From positions 1 to 21,706 of the forward strand of contig CAZHZT010000098.1 in NCBI GenBank assembly GCA_964537285.1: a stretch of 21,706 nucleotides of DNA. The letters run 5' to 3'. Under the pieces are notes generated by a model, which had not been told where the DNA came from, ran no database searches, and saw only the letters and a program-made list of their open reading frames with translations. The translations under genes were made by a program, and so were the position numbers. Origin of the DNA: CAZHZT01 sp964537285. Lineage in GTDB: Bacteria > Bacteroidota > Bacteroidia > Chitinophagales > Saprospiraceae. Below are positions 13,717-21,706 of the stretch, one piece after another; the first letter of the stretch is position 1, and each line of letters begins with the position of its first letter.

Positions 13717-14226
13717 CAGGCTTTTAAAGCCAAGGCTCCTTCCAATTTAGTATTTCATCCTTTCATTTTGAAGGAATATAATAACCGTTGGTTTGTGGTA
13801 GGTAAAAAAGATCAGGCCAAAAAAGTGATAAATCTTGCGCTCGATCGAATCGTAAAAATTGAGTTTGATTTGAAAACAACCTACATGGAGCATTCCTTTA
13901 ATGGTGATGATTATTACAAAAACACCATTGGAGTATCCGTGCTGAATGATGATTTTTTGGAAGAAACCGTCTTGAAAGTTGATGCGCAAAATGCTCCCTA
14001 TGTATTGACCAAGCCCTTTCATGCTTCTCAAGAACTGCTAGAAAAAGAAGAAGACGGCAGCATTCTGATTAGCGTTAAAGTGCATCTAAATTTCGAATTT
14101 GAACGCCTGATACTTGGCTTTGGAGATTCCATTAAAGTGATAAGCCCTCCTGTGCTGAGAAACAAAATTCAAAGAAAGTTGAGTAAAGCACTCAATAATT
14201 ATAAAAAAACCAAGAAGAATGATTAA
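13717..14226 (+). pseudogene. C-terminal WYL domain of a transcriptional regulator, N-terminus missing
   Basis: Frame 1 is open from 13717 and encodes FKAKAPSNLVFHPFILKEYN, NRWFVVGKKDQ, NLALDRIVKIEF and a C-terminal region ending SPPVLRNKIQRKLSKALNNY. This is the typical WYL domain plus C-terminal extension of YafY/PafBC-like regulators; HPFILKEYNNRW is the strand before the WYL-type WFVVG. The N-terminal helix-turn-helix half (about 150 aa) is absent: the frame closes at a TGA at 13714-13716. The first possible start is TTG at 13768 (152 aa), but that falls inside the domain, so a functional short protein is unlikely. A free-standing WYL-domain ligand sensor remains possible. Confidence 0.65.
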
Positions 14227-14277
14227 CATCCCAAATGATTAGGAAGAGTTAATGCTTTATCAACAAAAAACAAAAAA

Positions 14278-14325
14278 CGGATAACGGTTAACGGGAAACG
14301 AAAAGTAACCGTTAACCGTTATCCG
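14278..14325. terminator. Bidirectional terminator-like hairpin built from GTTAAC units
   Basis: CGGATAACGGTTAACGG (14278-14294) and CCGTTAACCGTTATCCG (14309-14325) are perfect 17-bp arms with a 14-nt loop. The left side is preceded by ACAAAAAACAAAAAA and the right side is followed by TTAACCGTTTTTTGTTT, giving U-rich tails on both strands. It lies between the WYL fragment (+) and the EF-hand gene (-), whose stop starts at 14343, and the repeat word reaches it. Confidence 0.75.
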
Positions 14326-14340
14326 TTAACCGTTTTTTGT

Positions 14341-15072
14341 TTACATTAACATCGTCTCTCCCTTATTTACGATTCCTTGCTCCTGTAAGAAATCATTTAC
14401 AGCATCCATCATACCAAGATCCTGAGTAGTAGCTTCGCCTTTAACTACCCGGCGAAGTGCCATGTAGAAAGTTAATTGTCCCATTGCCAGCTCGTCAGCT
14501 TTATCGCCATGATCAACAATCATTTGAGCATAGTGGTTAATTTTGTCTTCAACGAAAAAGATTACATAATTGCCAAAGATGTGGTTGCCGGCAGCTCTGG
14601 AGTTCATACCTGTAAACTGTTGTAGCGCATCCTGGAATTCAGTTCTTCCCATTGCCTCATCTGCTCCTAAGGAGAATGTTTTGAAAATTGCCCCAGCATC
14701 GCCTGCCAACCCTAAAGCATTGAACCATGTAACATATTCTTCTTCAGTGATATTTGTATCACCACTTGCCAAACAACCAAAAACAGCATCCGCCCAGCGC
14801 TTGAATTCTTCTGATTCTGCATCAGCTACTTTTTCTGCCCAAGCAGCGTACTCCTCTTTTGATATAGCGTTATCGTTGTTCTCATCCGCAAAAACTTTCA
14901 TTGAAAGCCACCATCTTCTGGCCGCATTTTTTACTCTCTCAGACGTTTCGTCCGTTTTGATTAAATCTTTGAATAACATGTCGAAGTCAGCTTCTTCCAA
15001 GCTGCCATTGCCGTCTTTGTCTAAGACTCTGAATAGGTAATCGAATTTTTTCTGTTGCAATTCGCCTAACAT
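14341..15072 (-). CDS. EF-hand calcium-binding protein (calerythrin/sarcoplasmic-CaBP-like)
   Basis: This acidic, 243-residue protein has no signal peptide or membrane segment and is likely cytoplasmic. EF-hand 1 is canonical, DKDGNGSLEEAD at 18-29. EF-hand 2, DENNDNAISKEE at 63-74, keeps the Asp/Asn ligands and the terminal Glu. Further degenerate hands occur around SGDTNITEEEY (about 103-113) and GADEAMGRTEFQD. The arrangement of four hands within about 190 aa resembles prokaryotic calerythrin and invertebrate sarcoplasmic calcium-binding proteins, which buffer Ca2+. A C-terminal extension (about 60 aa, helical) is not part of a normal CaBP. The C-terminus ends at the GTTAAC hairpin. Confidence 0.85.
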   Translation of the reverse strand: MLGELQQKKFDYLFRVLDKDGNGSLEEADFDMLFKDLIKTDETSERVKNAARRWWLSMKVFADENNDNAISKEEYAAWAEKVADAESEEFKRWADAVFGCLASGDTNITEEEYVTWFNALGLAGDAGAIFKTFSLGADEAMGRTEFQDALQQFTGMNSRAAGNHIFGNYVIFFVEDKINHYAQMIVDHGDKADELAMGQLTFYMALRRVVKGEATTQDLGMMDAVNDFLQEQGIVNKGETMLM

Positions 15073-15299
15073 TTTTATTGATTTTAGTGTGTGAAAAATT
15101 ACAGGATTATATTAGTTCTTGTTTAATTAACTCTCATTTTAATAAATCGAAACTTGCATTAATTAATAGACTTGCTCGAATAAAGTATAATATAAATTTC
15201 ACCCCTTCACCATCCTTAAGATGGCCAGCAAAATACGAAAATAATAACTTTAATAACTTTGAGAATAAAGATTTGTTTGAAAAAGAAATTATAAATATT

Positions 15300-16022
15300 G
15301 TGGAGAACGATCATTCAATTAGCTTGAACAAATACATCAGCAGCACAGGCATTTGCTCCCGAAGAGAGGCAGATAAGTGGATAGAAGCCGGGCGTGTTAA
15401 AATTAATGGCCAAATTGCTCAAAAAGGCAATAGAGTCACCGAAACCGATAAGGTCACCATAGATGGAAAGCCTTTGAAAAACAGGCCAAAGTCGATCTAT
15501 ATCGCTCTTAATAAACCGCCTGGCATTACATCTACGACCGACCTGAAAGATAAAGACAACATCATCGATTTTGTCAATCACCCTCAAAGAATTTTCCCCA
15601 TTGGCAGATTGGATAAAGCCTCTTCAGGCTTGATCCTCCTGACCAATGACGGAGACATTGTGAATCAGATACTACGCGAAGAAAACGAACACGAAAAAGA
15701 GTACATCGTCAAAGTCGACAAACCCGTCACCAAGGATTTCATTAAACGAATGAGCAACGGATTACCGATTTTGGGCACCGTCACAAAAAAGTGTACCGTC
15801 GAAGTTGTCAAACCTTTTGTTTTCAGAATTATTCTCACTCAAGGCCTCAACCGGCAAATCAGAAGAATGTGCGAATACCTGGATTACAGGGTGATAACGC
15901 TTAAGCGCATACGTGTAATGAACATCCAGCTCGATAACTTAAAAGTTGGCCAATGGAGGGACTTGAGTAAAGAAGAACTCAAAACATTAAAAAGAATGCT
16001 TAAATACCTCAGCAAAATGTAG
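15300..16022 (+). CDS. rluF: 23S rRNA pseudouridine synthase RluF-like
   Basis: The sequence matches the RsuA/RluB/E/F family, closest by eye to E. coli RluF, which makes pseudouridine at 23S rRNA U2604. An S4 RNA-binding domain opens the protein (SLNKYISSTGICSRREADKW). The catalytic motif GRLDKASSGLILLTNDG follows, with the nucleophilic Asp codon at 15612-15614. The RluF-like blocks DFVNHPQRIFPIGRLDK, PILGTVTKKC and GLNRQIRRMCEYLDYRV are all present. The open frame extends back to an ATG at 15078, but those 74 residues are low-complexity, AT-rich and not conserved. I prefer the GTG at 15300, eight codons before the S4 domain; a TTG at 15273 is another option. It is divergent from the EF-hand gene. 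Confidence 0.88.
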   Translation: MENDHSISLNKYISSTGICSRREADKWIEAGRVKINGQIAQKGNRVTETDKVTIDGKPLKNRPKSIYIALNKPPGITSTTDLKDKDNIIDFVNHPQRIFPIGRLDKASSGLILLTNDGDIVNQILREENEHEKEYIVKVDKPVTKDFIKRMSNGLPILGTVTKKCTVEVVKPFVFRIILTQGLNRQIRRMCEYLDYRVITLKRIRVMNIQLDNLKVGQWRDLSKEELKTLKRMLKYLSKM

Positions 16023-16065
16023 TACAATTGCATCGAAATTTAATAAACGCAAAAATTTACATATC

Positions 16066-16357
16066 ATGATTGAGCAAATAATGGCTTTTTTTTAAAAAAC
16101 CTAAGGAAGAACGAGAAGGAGCAACCCCTGAGGGCTTTTGTCCTAATTGCTGGGGAAAACAGGAATACGGTGAGGTCGTTAGAGATTTATACGAAGATAA
16201 GCAAATTGATGTAAATAATCACGCAGAGCACTACGCTTTTATCCAGAAATTCGTCGTGGAAAAAGTAGACGGAATCCGTTTAAAAAAAGGAACTACAAGC
16301 TTGGAATGCCCTACATGCCACACTGTCTATACTGTTGACTATACCAAGGTTGACTAA
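16066..16357 (+). pseudogene. Small zinc-ribbon protein with a frameshift in a T8 tract
   Basis: Reading from the ATG at 16066 gives MIEQIMAFF and then TAA. If one T of the eight-T run at 16086-16093 is skipped, the frame continues as KKPKEEREGATPEGFCPNCW through to CPTCHTVYTVDYTKVD and a stop at 16355-16357, about 96 aa. Two CPxC knuckles (Cys codons at 16139, 16148, 16307 and 16316) form a plausible four-Cys zinc site. The coding character downstream (EGFCPNCWGKQEYGE, DVNNHAEHYAFIQKFVVEKV) is clearly protein-like. I recall similar small proteins in other Bacteroidota but cannot name a function. The indel may be a sequencing error, slippage-based switching or true inactivation. It ends 3 bp before the AraC-type gene. 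Confidence 0.65.
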
Positions 16358-16360
16358 AAG

Positions 16361-17194
16361 TTGAAGTTCCAAAGCCCTCTAAACGAAACCATCTTCGTTG
16401 CGGAAATCCTTCCGGAACGGAGGTATATGTTTAATCAAGACCTAAAAACAGGCTTAAGCATTGTTTGGAACACAGGAAAAACAGCCTTCTTTTCTATTGA
16501 CCATCAAGAAGTCAAAATTGTAAAAGACTGTATGATGTTCCTTACGGAATATCATCAAATTGATGATTTCCAATTCGAAAAAATGAATGTCATCCAGTTT
16601 AATCGCCCCTTTTATTGTATCGAAAACGATGATCATGAAATTGGATGTAAAGGACTGCTTTTCTTTGGCGCCTCAAATATTCCCAAGATTGAAATCCCAA
16701 ATGATCGAAAAAGGCAATTCCAATTACTTTGGGATGTCTTCATGATGGAAACGGAAGAATCCGATGCACTAAAACTGGAAATGCTTCGGGCTTTACTAAA
16801 GCGATTTTTGATCATTTGCTTGCGCGTATACCAAAAAGAGAGCCGGGACCTACCCCAGGAAAACGTGATGGTCGCCCTTATTCGGGAGTTCAATTATCTC
16901 GTAGAAAAATATTTCAGGACGTACACTAAAGTCGCTGATTACGCTCGCCTCCTCCATAAATCGCCTAAAACCCTCGCCAATATTTTTAATAAATATATTG
17001 AAAAAACCCCTCTTCAAATCATTAATGACCGAAGACTTCTGGAAGCCCGGCGATTGCTTTCCCATTCTGATAAACCTATTCAGGAGATCGCCGATGAACT
17101 TGGTTTCAATGATGTACAATCGTTTAGCAATTTCTTCAAAACCCGACAGCAAGTATCTCCTTCACAATTTCGGTTCTCAAGTTTTTCGAGTTAA
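16361..17194 (+). CDS. AraC-family transcriptional regulator
   Basis: The 277-residue protein has a C-terminal AraC-type double helix-turn-helix (about residues 180-275): KVADYARLLHKSPKTLANIF for the first motif and PIQEIADELGFNDVQSFSNF then FKTRQQVSPSQFR for the second, a strong match. The N-terminal 160 residues resemble the cupin-like sensor domain common in Bacteroidota AraC proteins (HHQIDDFQFEKMNVIQFNRP-type strands). The longest frame starts with TTG at 16361, 3 bp after the zinc-ribbon stop; the next in-frame ATG is at 16427 and would cut into the sensor domain. No ligand or target can be assigned. It may regulate itself or the downstream secreted protein. Confidence 0.88.
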   Translation: MKFQSPLNETIFVAEILPERRYMFNQDLKTGLSIVWNTGKTAFFSIDHQEVKIVKDCMMFLTEYHQIDDFQFEKMNVIQFNRPFYCIENDDHEIGCKGLLFFGASNIPKIEIPNDRKRQFQLLWDVFMMETEESDALKLEMLRALLKRFLIICLRVYQKESRDLPQENVMVALIREFNYLVEKYFRTYTKVADYARLLHKSPKTLANIFNKYIEKTPLQIINDRRLLEARRLLSHSDKPIQEIADELGFNDVQSFSNFFKTRQQVSPSQFRFSSFSS

Positions 17195-17200
17195 CTTTTC

Positions 17201-17267
17201 TTTCGGCCTCCCTCTCAAAGGAATTTAGCGCTGTAGGCGCGTTTATTTTTCAAAGCGAGAATCGCTT
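17201..17267 (+). repeat. Dispersed composite repeat, copy 3 (left end missing)
   Basis: TTTCGGCCTCCCTCTCAAAGG, then the GCGC..GGCGCG mini-hairpin and the terminal GTTTATTTTTCAAAGCGAGA-ATCGC. The right half matches the right half of copy 2 (minus strand of 8121-8160) almost base for base, and the left part matches copy 1. The left terminal repeat is lacking. The copy starts 7 bp after the AraC-type stop codon. Confidence 0.7.
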
Positions 17268-17285
17268 TAATACTATAAAAAGTAT

Positions 17286-17381
17286 ATTTATAAAGTTCAT
17301 AAATAATTAATAAATTCTACAAAGTTTATTAATATTAAGCATTCAAGTTATTGAACTATCAACATTTTGAACTTTATAAAT
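17286..17381 (+). promoter_or_regulatory. Structured AT-rich leader before the BNR-repeat gene
   Basis: ATTTATAAAGTTCA (17286-17299) pairs perfectly with TGAACTTTATAAAT (17368-17381). Inside lie two further hairpins: ATTAATAAA/TTTATTAAT (17306-17314 with 17325-17333) and TTCAA/TTGAA (17342-17346 with 17351-17355). Together they would form a three-way junction ending 12 nt before the ATG at 17394. No known riboswitch is recognised. The AT-richness makes the small inner stem weak evidence. Confidence 0.45.
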
Positions 17382-17393
17382 CAAATACACACC

Positions 17394-20300
17394 ATGAGAA
17401 TAGTTTTCATTGTCATGATCTGCCTCGTGATATCCGGCGGACAACTCTATTCACAAAATAAGAAAAAAAAGGGCGAAAACGACGAAGCCAAGCCTGAAAA
17501 ACGATGTTGGATACTACATCCATCAATGGCCTAAAATTTCGGAGCCTGGGCCCCGCACTAACCTCAGGCCGTATTGCTGACTTTGCCGTCAACCCACAAA
17601 ACCCCAAAGAGTACTACATAGCATCAGCATCCGGCGGGGTATGGAAAACAACCAATGCGGGCACCACTTACCAACCTATCTTCGACAGCAAAGGAAGCTA
17701 TTCTATCGGTTGCCTTACTCTGGACCCCAACAATTCGAATGTACTGTGGGTTGGCACCGGCGAAAATAATAATCAGCGCTCCGTTGCTTATGGCGATGGT
17801 ATCTACAAATCTGAAGACGGCGGAAAAAGCTTCAAACACATGGGCCTAAAAGAATCTGAGCACATTGGTAAAATCCTGGTCGATCCACGGAACTCAGATG
17901 TAGTATATGTCGCCGCTATAGGTCCCCTTTGGAAGGAAGGCGGAGAAAGAGGCGTGTATAAAACCACCGACGGAGGGAAAAACTGGGAAGCAGTGCTAAC
18001 CATTGACGAGCATACGGGTGTCAATGACATAATTATGGATCCCCGCAATCCGGACGTCATCTACGCTGCCGCCCTGCAGCGCCGTCGCCACGTATTTACC
18101 TATATCGGTGGCGGCCCCGGCTCTGGCATGTACAAAACCACTGACGGTGGGGCATCATGGGATAAAATCAACAAAGGCCTGCCTTCTGTGGATATGGGGC
18201 GTATTGGCCTCGCTATAGCCCCTTCAGATCCGGAAATCATCTATGCCGTAGTAGAAGCAGCTCAAGGCAAAGGGGGGTTCTTCGCCAGCACGAACCGAGG
18301 CGCATCCTGGGAAAAACGAAGCAGCTACAGCTCCAGTGGCAATTACTACCAGGAAATCATCGTAGACCCTAAGAACCCGGATATAATTTATGGAATGAAC
18401 ACCTGGATGCAAATTTCCCTGGACGGCGGTCGATCTTTCAAAGCTGTGGGCGAAAACACCAAGCATGTCGACAATCATTGCCTTTGGATTGACCCTATGG
18501 ATACGGAACACTTGCTGGCAGGCTGCGACGGAGGTATCTACGAAACCTGGGATCGTGGAAAAACCTGGAGCTTTAAAGCGAACCTCCCTGTTATCCAGTT
18601 TTATAAAGTAGCCGTCGATAATGCGGAACCTTTTTATTACATCTACGGAGGTACACAAGACAACTTCAGCCTTGGTGGTCCCTCTCGTTCTATTAGTGGC
18701 AACGGCATCGCCAACTCAGAATGGTTCATAACCCACGGTGGCGATGGCTTCGAATCACAGATAGATCCCGAAAACCCGAATATCGTTTACGCTCAATCAC
18801 AATACGGTTTTCTGGTACGATACGATAAGCAGAGCGGAGAAGAATTAGGTATCAAACCACAGCCGCGCAAAGACGAAAATCAGTATCGCTGGAATTGGGA
18901 TGCCCCGCTTGTAGTGAGCAAGCACGTACCTTCGCGTATCTATTTTGCCGCGAACAAAGTCTTCCGCAGCGATGATCGAGGAAATAGTTGGGAAGTGATC
19001 AGCGGTGACCTCACCCAGCAAATTGACCGCAACACCCTGAAAGTTATGGGCCGCGTTTACGAAATGGACGCCGTAATGAAAAACGGCTCCACTTCTCCAT
19101 ATGGAACTATTGTAGCCTTGGATGAATCCCCGAAAAACCCTGACCTCCTGTATGCTGGCACAGATGATGGCCTTATTCAAATAACCAATAATGGCGGAGA
19201 AAGCTGGACTAAAGTCAGCAGCTTCCCTGGAGTGCCAGAACGCACCTATGTAAATATGGTGCTGGCTTCTCAACACGATGAAAACGTAGTGTACGCTTGC
19301 TTTAATCATCATAAATATGGTGATTTTAAGCCTTATGTATACAAAAGCACGGACAAAGGAACTACCTGGACTTCTATCTCTGCCAATCTTCCTGAGCGAG
19401 GCTCGGCTTACTCCATTGCTGAAGACCATGTCGACCCTAACCTTTTGTTCGTAGGCACTGAGTTTGGTGTATTTTTCTCCAATGACGGCGGCAAACACTG
19501 GAAGCAACTCAAGGCGGGTGTTCCAACTATTGCAGTCCGGGATATGGCCATTCAACAAAGAGAAAATGATTTAGTGCTCGGCACCTTTGGCAGAGGTTTC
19601 TTTGTATTAGATAATTATTCCGCCCTTCGTAATATTAGAGAGGAAACGTTAAAAGAAGAAGCTGCCCTATTCGCAGTTAGAGATCCCTGGCTGTACGAGC
19701 AAAGTTATCCCCTGGGCTTACCGAAACACTCTTTCCAGGGAGACAGTTACTACATGGGCGAAAACTTACCGCCGGTAGCTTTGATTACCTATTATTTGAA
19801 AGAGGACATTAAAACGAAAAAGGATATCCGGAAAAAAGCCGAGAAAAAAGCTAAAAAGGATGGCAAAGATTCGTCTTATCCAGCCTACGAAGAACTCAAA
19901 GCTGAGAGGGACGAGATAAACCCGCAATTAATGTTTGTTGTTGAAAATGCGGAAGGAGAGATTGTCAGAAAGCTAACAGCTGCTCCTAAGAAGGGGTTAC
20001 ATCGAATGCAATGGGATCTGCGATACGCTTCGGTTAATCCAATCAATCTAAACAAATCCTCTTTTTACAATCCTTTTGCTGGTAAGGACGAGGGGCGCCT
20101 GGTACCTCCGGGTAAGTATTCCGTAAGTATGTATGCCATGGAGAACGGGGAAATGAGGTTACTCACGGATCCGGTTTCCTTTGATGTCAAACCATTGAAT
20201 AATAGCACCTTGCCCGCCGAAGATCGCGATGAACTGGCCGGCTTTCAGGAAAAACTGCTTGACCTTCACCGCGCTGTACAAGGCGCACAACGAACTATCG

Positions 20301-20698
20301 GCGAGCTTAACAACCAACTGCGCCACATTAAAGCAGCCATTACACATACGGGCGCTAATCAAGCAGAGTTGTTGAAGGATGTCAGAGCAATTGAAAATAC
20401 CTTACAATCCATTCAGTTTAAACTAAATGGAGACCCGGTCGCCAGTTCTTTAGACATTGACAAACCAGCAACGGTGAGCAGTCGGGTAGGATTGACCGTC
20501 TATGAGTCTTTTCATTCCACTTCCAATCCCACGAAAACGCATCAAAATAGTTATCAGATTGCAGCGGAAGAATTCCGGCCCTTGCTAGCACAATTAAAAA
20601 CGGTTGTAAATGAAGACATGAAAGCATTACAACAAAAGTTGGAAGCAGTCGGCGCTCCTTATACGCCTAATTCATTTCCCGAATATTCTGAAAATTAA
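17394..20698 (+). CDS. Large secreted BNR/Asp-box repeat protein (sortilin/VPS10-like beta-propeller), signal peptide out of frame
   Basis: The body (1064 aa, frame from 17504) is a beta-propeller exoprotein with about ten Asp-box (S/TxDxGxxW) repeats. Examples are SEDGGKSF, TTDGGKNW, TTDGGASW, TWDRGKTW, SDDRGNSW, NNGGESW, STDKGTTW and SNDGGKHW, near residues 102, 152, 210, 348, 489, 562, 615 and 658. Databases often label such proteins glycosyl hydrolase or VPS10/sortilin, but no enzymatic site is evident. A Lys-rich linker, an Ig-like segment (GLHRMQWDLRY, PPGKYSVSMYA) and a helical tail follow. The ATG at 17394 opens a clear signal peptide (RIVFIVMICLVISGGQLYS) and linker in another frame; one base missing near the A5 run at 17497-17501 would join them as PEK-T-MLDTTS. 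No type IX C-terminal sorting domain is seen. Confidence 0.85.
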
Positions 20699-20717
20699 TC
20701 TAACAAGAAGTTTTTTA

Positions 20718-20784
20718 TAGAATAGGGAGGGGTTCGTTCTTTGTTTTTTTGAAAAAAACAAAGAACGAACCCCTCCCTATTCTA
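20718..20784. repeat. Perfect 33-bp inverted repeat, 1-nt loop
   Basis: Arms 20718-20750 and 20752-20784 are exact reverse complements (TAGAATAGGGAGGGGTTCGT.. outwards) around a single G. It begins 20 nt after the BNR gene's stop. The T7/A7 runs lie at the tip, not after the stem, so it lacks the U-tail of a classical terminator although its position fits termination or 3'-end protection. Confidence 0.95.
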
Positions 20785-20950
20785 CCCATGCTGGTTCCGA
20801 GGTCATCCCGGAACATTCTCCATAAACCACCACTTAGATCAAGCAGTTAAATTCCCAACACAATAGCCAATTATGTGTTAGTATCGCTATCAGGGAAAAA
20901 TTTGCAAAACAAGGGGAACTTTCCCCTAACGCTTGGCAGCCATTTACCCT

Positions 20951-20958
20951 TATCTTTG
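20951..20958 (+). promoter_or_regulatory. Candidate -7 promoter element of msrA
   Basis: TATCTTTG matches TAnnTTTG, 65 bp before the msrA ATG. A TTG at 20933-20935 upstream is closer than the usual -33 spacing, so only the -7 box is well supported. The rest of 20785-21023 holds nothing recognisable. Confidence 0.45.
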
Positions 20959-21023
20959 TATCAGAAAGAAAATCAGACTTGTTCTTCAATCGTAACATTC
21001 TTAATTTAAACTACTAATCAAAC

Positions 21024-21566
21024 ATGACAAATATGGAAATGGCCACCTTCGGGGGCGGATGTTTTTGGTGCGTTGAAGCTGTTGTCCAACGTTTAAATGG
21101 CGTTCATAAAGTTGAATCGGGCTATGCCGGAGGATTCGTAAAAAATCCAACTTACCGGGAAGTATGTTCTGAAAAAACAGGGCACGCAGAAGTAGTACAA
21201 GTATCCTTCGATCCTGCAATCATCAGTTACGAAGACTTGGTTACAATCTTCATGACCAGCCATGATCCAACTACACTTAATCGCCAGGGGGCTGACAGAG
21301 GAACACAATACCGCTCTATCATTCTATATCATAATGATGAGCAAAAAGCTTCGGCACAAAAAGTGATCGACGGCCTGAAAGATGTATTCAACGATCCGAT
21401 TGTCACTCAATTGGTTCCTTTGGAGGAATTCTATGTGGCAGAGGCTTATCACCAAGATTATTATAACAATAACTCCTTCGCAGGTTATTGCCAGATCGTG
21501 ATCAATCCAAAGGTACAAAAGCTTAAAGCTATGTACGCTGATCGTTTAAAGCCTGAAATGGTATAG
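21024..21566 (+). CDS. msrA: Peptide-methionine (S)-S-oxide reductase MsrA
   Basis: The 180-residue protein has the MsrA signature GGGCFWCVEA with the catalytic Cys at position 13. The conserved blocks GYAGG, PTYREVCSEKTGHAEVVQV, DPTTLNRQGADRGTQYRSII and EEFYVAEAYHQDYY follow; the Tyr/Glu/Asp substrate-binding residues look intact. FAGYCQIVI supplies a second Cys near the C-terminus. It reduces methionine-S-sulfoxide in proteins using thioredoxin and has no signal peptide, so it protects cytoplasmic proteins from oxidation. Length is normal for a single-domain MsrA; no MsrB fusion. It is a monocistronic gene with its own candidate promoter. Confidence 0.96.
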   Translation: MTNMEMATFGGGCFWCVEAVVQRLNGVHKVESGYAGGFVKNPTYREVCSEKTGHAEVVQVSFDPAIISYEDLVTIFMTSHDPTTLNRQGADRGTQYRSIILYHNDEQKASAQKVIDGLKDVFNDPIVTQLVPLEEFYVAEAYHQDYYNNNSFAGYCQIVINPKVQKLKAMYADRLKPEMV

Positions 21567-21706
21567 TAGGACTGCAGGCTGACCGCTGAGCAACGAAGTA
21601 GGCCGCCGAAAGAAGCCATCAAAAGTGTCAAGAATTTAGTTCCTGAAGCTCTAGGACCGGCCTTATTCAATTTAGCTTTTTGAAAGGCTGGCAGCCGTTA
21701 AAAAAT
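21567..21706. other. Non-coding tail of the window
   Basis: No convincing coding frame is seen on either strand. A short GGCTGGCAGCC palindrome near 21688 is followed by GTTAA at the window edge and may be the start of another inverted repeat that continues outside. Confidence 0.3.

Noticed and set aside
14570..15040. 156-aa plus-strand open frame
   Set aside because: Antisense shadow of the EF-hand gene, with Ser/Ala-rich low-information sequence.
15078..15299. N-terminal extension of RluF
   Set aside because: The extra 74 residues are AT-rich and Asn/Ile/Lys-heavy and have no counterpart in RluF; GTG at 15300 just before the S4 domain is a better start.
18845..19558. 237-aa open frame on the minus strand
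   Set aside because: Antisense to the Asp-box repeats of the BNR gene; no recognisable protein features of its own.
21485..21670. 61-aa minus-strand frame at the window end
   Set aside because: Mostly antisense to msrA and its 3' flank; no domain features and no start context to support it.

Overview
The window looks like a chromosomal segment of a Bacteroidota bacterium, probably from the Saprospiria/Lewinella side of the phylum; that placement is inferred from gene content, not from a marker gene. Supporting signs are a moderate-to-low GC content, gene starts without Shine-Dalgarno sequences, several matches to the Bacteroidota -7 element TAnnTTTG, and lineage-typical products (DUF418 membrane protein, DUF547 protein, BamA-like barrel, BNR-repeat exoprotein). 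No rRNA, tRNA, CRISPR array, phage module or intact transposase was found.

Layout. 1-1000: the tail of an unidentified gene, a composite repeat with a long hairpin, and a frameshifted small membrane protein. 1066-4637: a DNA-alkylation-repair HEAT protein overlapping a DinB-like gene, a convergent DUF418 membrane protein, a GNAT acetyltransferase remnant, and an MBL-fold hydrolase. 4757-7999: a fold-back (MITE-like) element, then two minus-strand envelope genes, a BamA/TamA-like barrel and a DUF547-plus-barrel protein. 8000-9732: a second copy of the dispersed repeat, then a CPA2-type cation:proton antiporter. 9982-12545: a translationally coupled pair, a TPR-AAA ATPase followed by a TPR protein with a multi-pass membrane domain; this is the most interesting functional unit. 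12653-16022: a TspO-like membrane protein, two gene remnants meeting head to head (one is the C-terminal WYL domain of a regulator), an EF-hand protein and rluF. 16066-21566: a frameshifted zinc-ribbon protein, an AraC-type regulator, a large secreted BNR/Asp-box protein whose signal peptide is out of frame, and msrA.

The unusual layer is the non-coding DNA. Many gene junctions carry a long inverted repeat, several of them perfect with 26-33 bp arms and a 0-3 nt loop, mostly of unrelated sequence and mostly without a U-tract. Arrays built on the self-complementary word CCGTTAACGG, or its half-site, occupy three convergent gene junctions and reach into stop codons. A roughly 100 bp element with imperfect terminal inverted repeats occurs three times. 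Three conserved-looking genes each carry a single-base frameshift, at least two of them at or next to homopolymers, which may reflect sequencing error, recent decay or phase variation.
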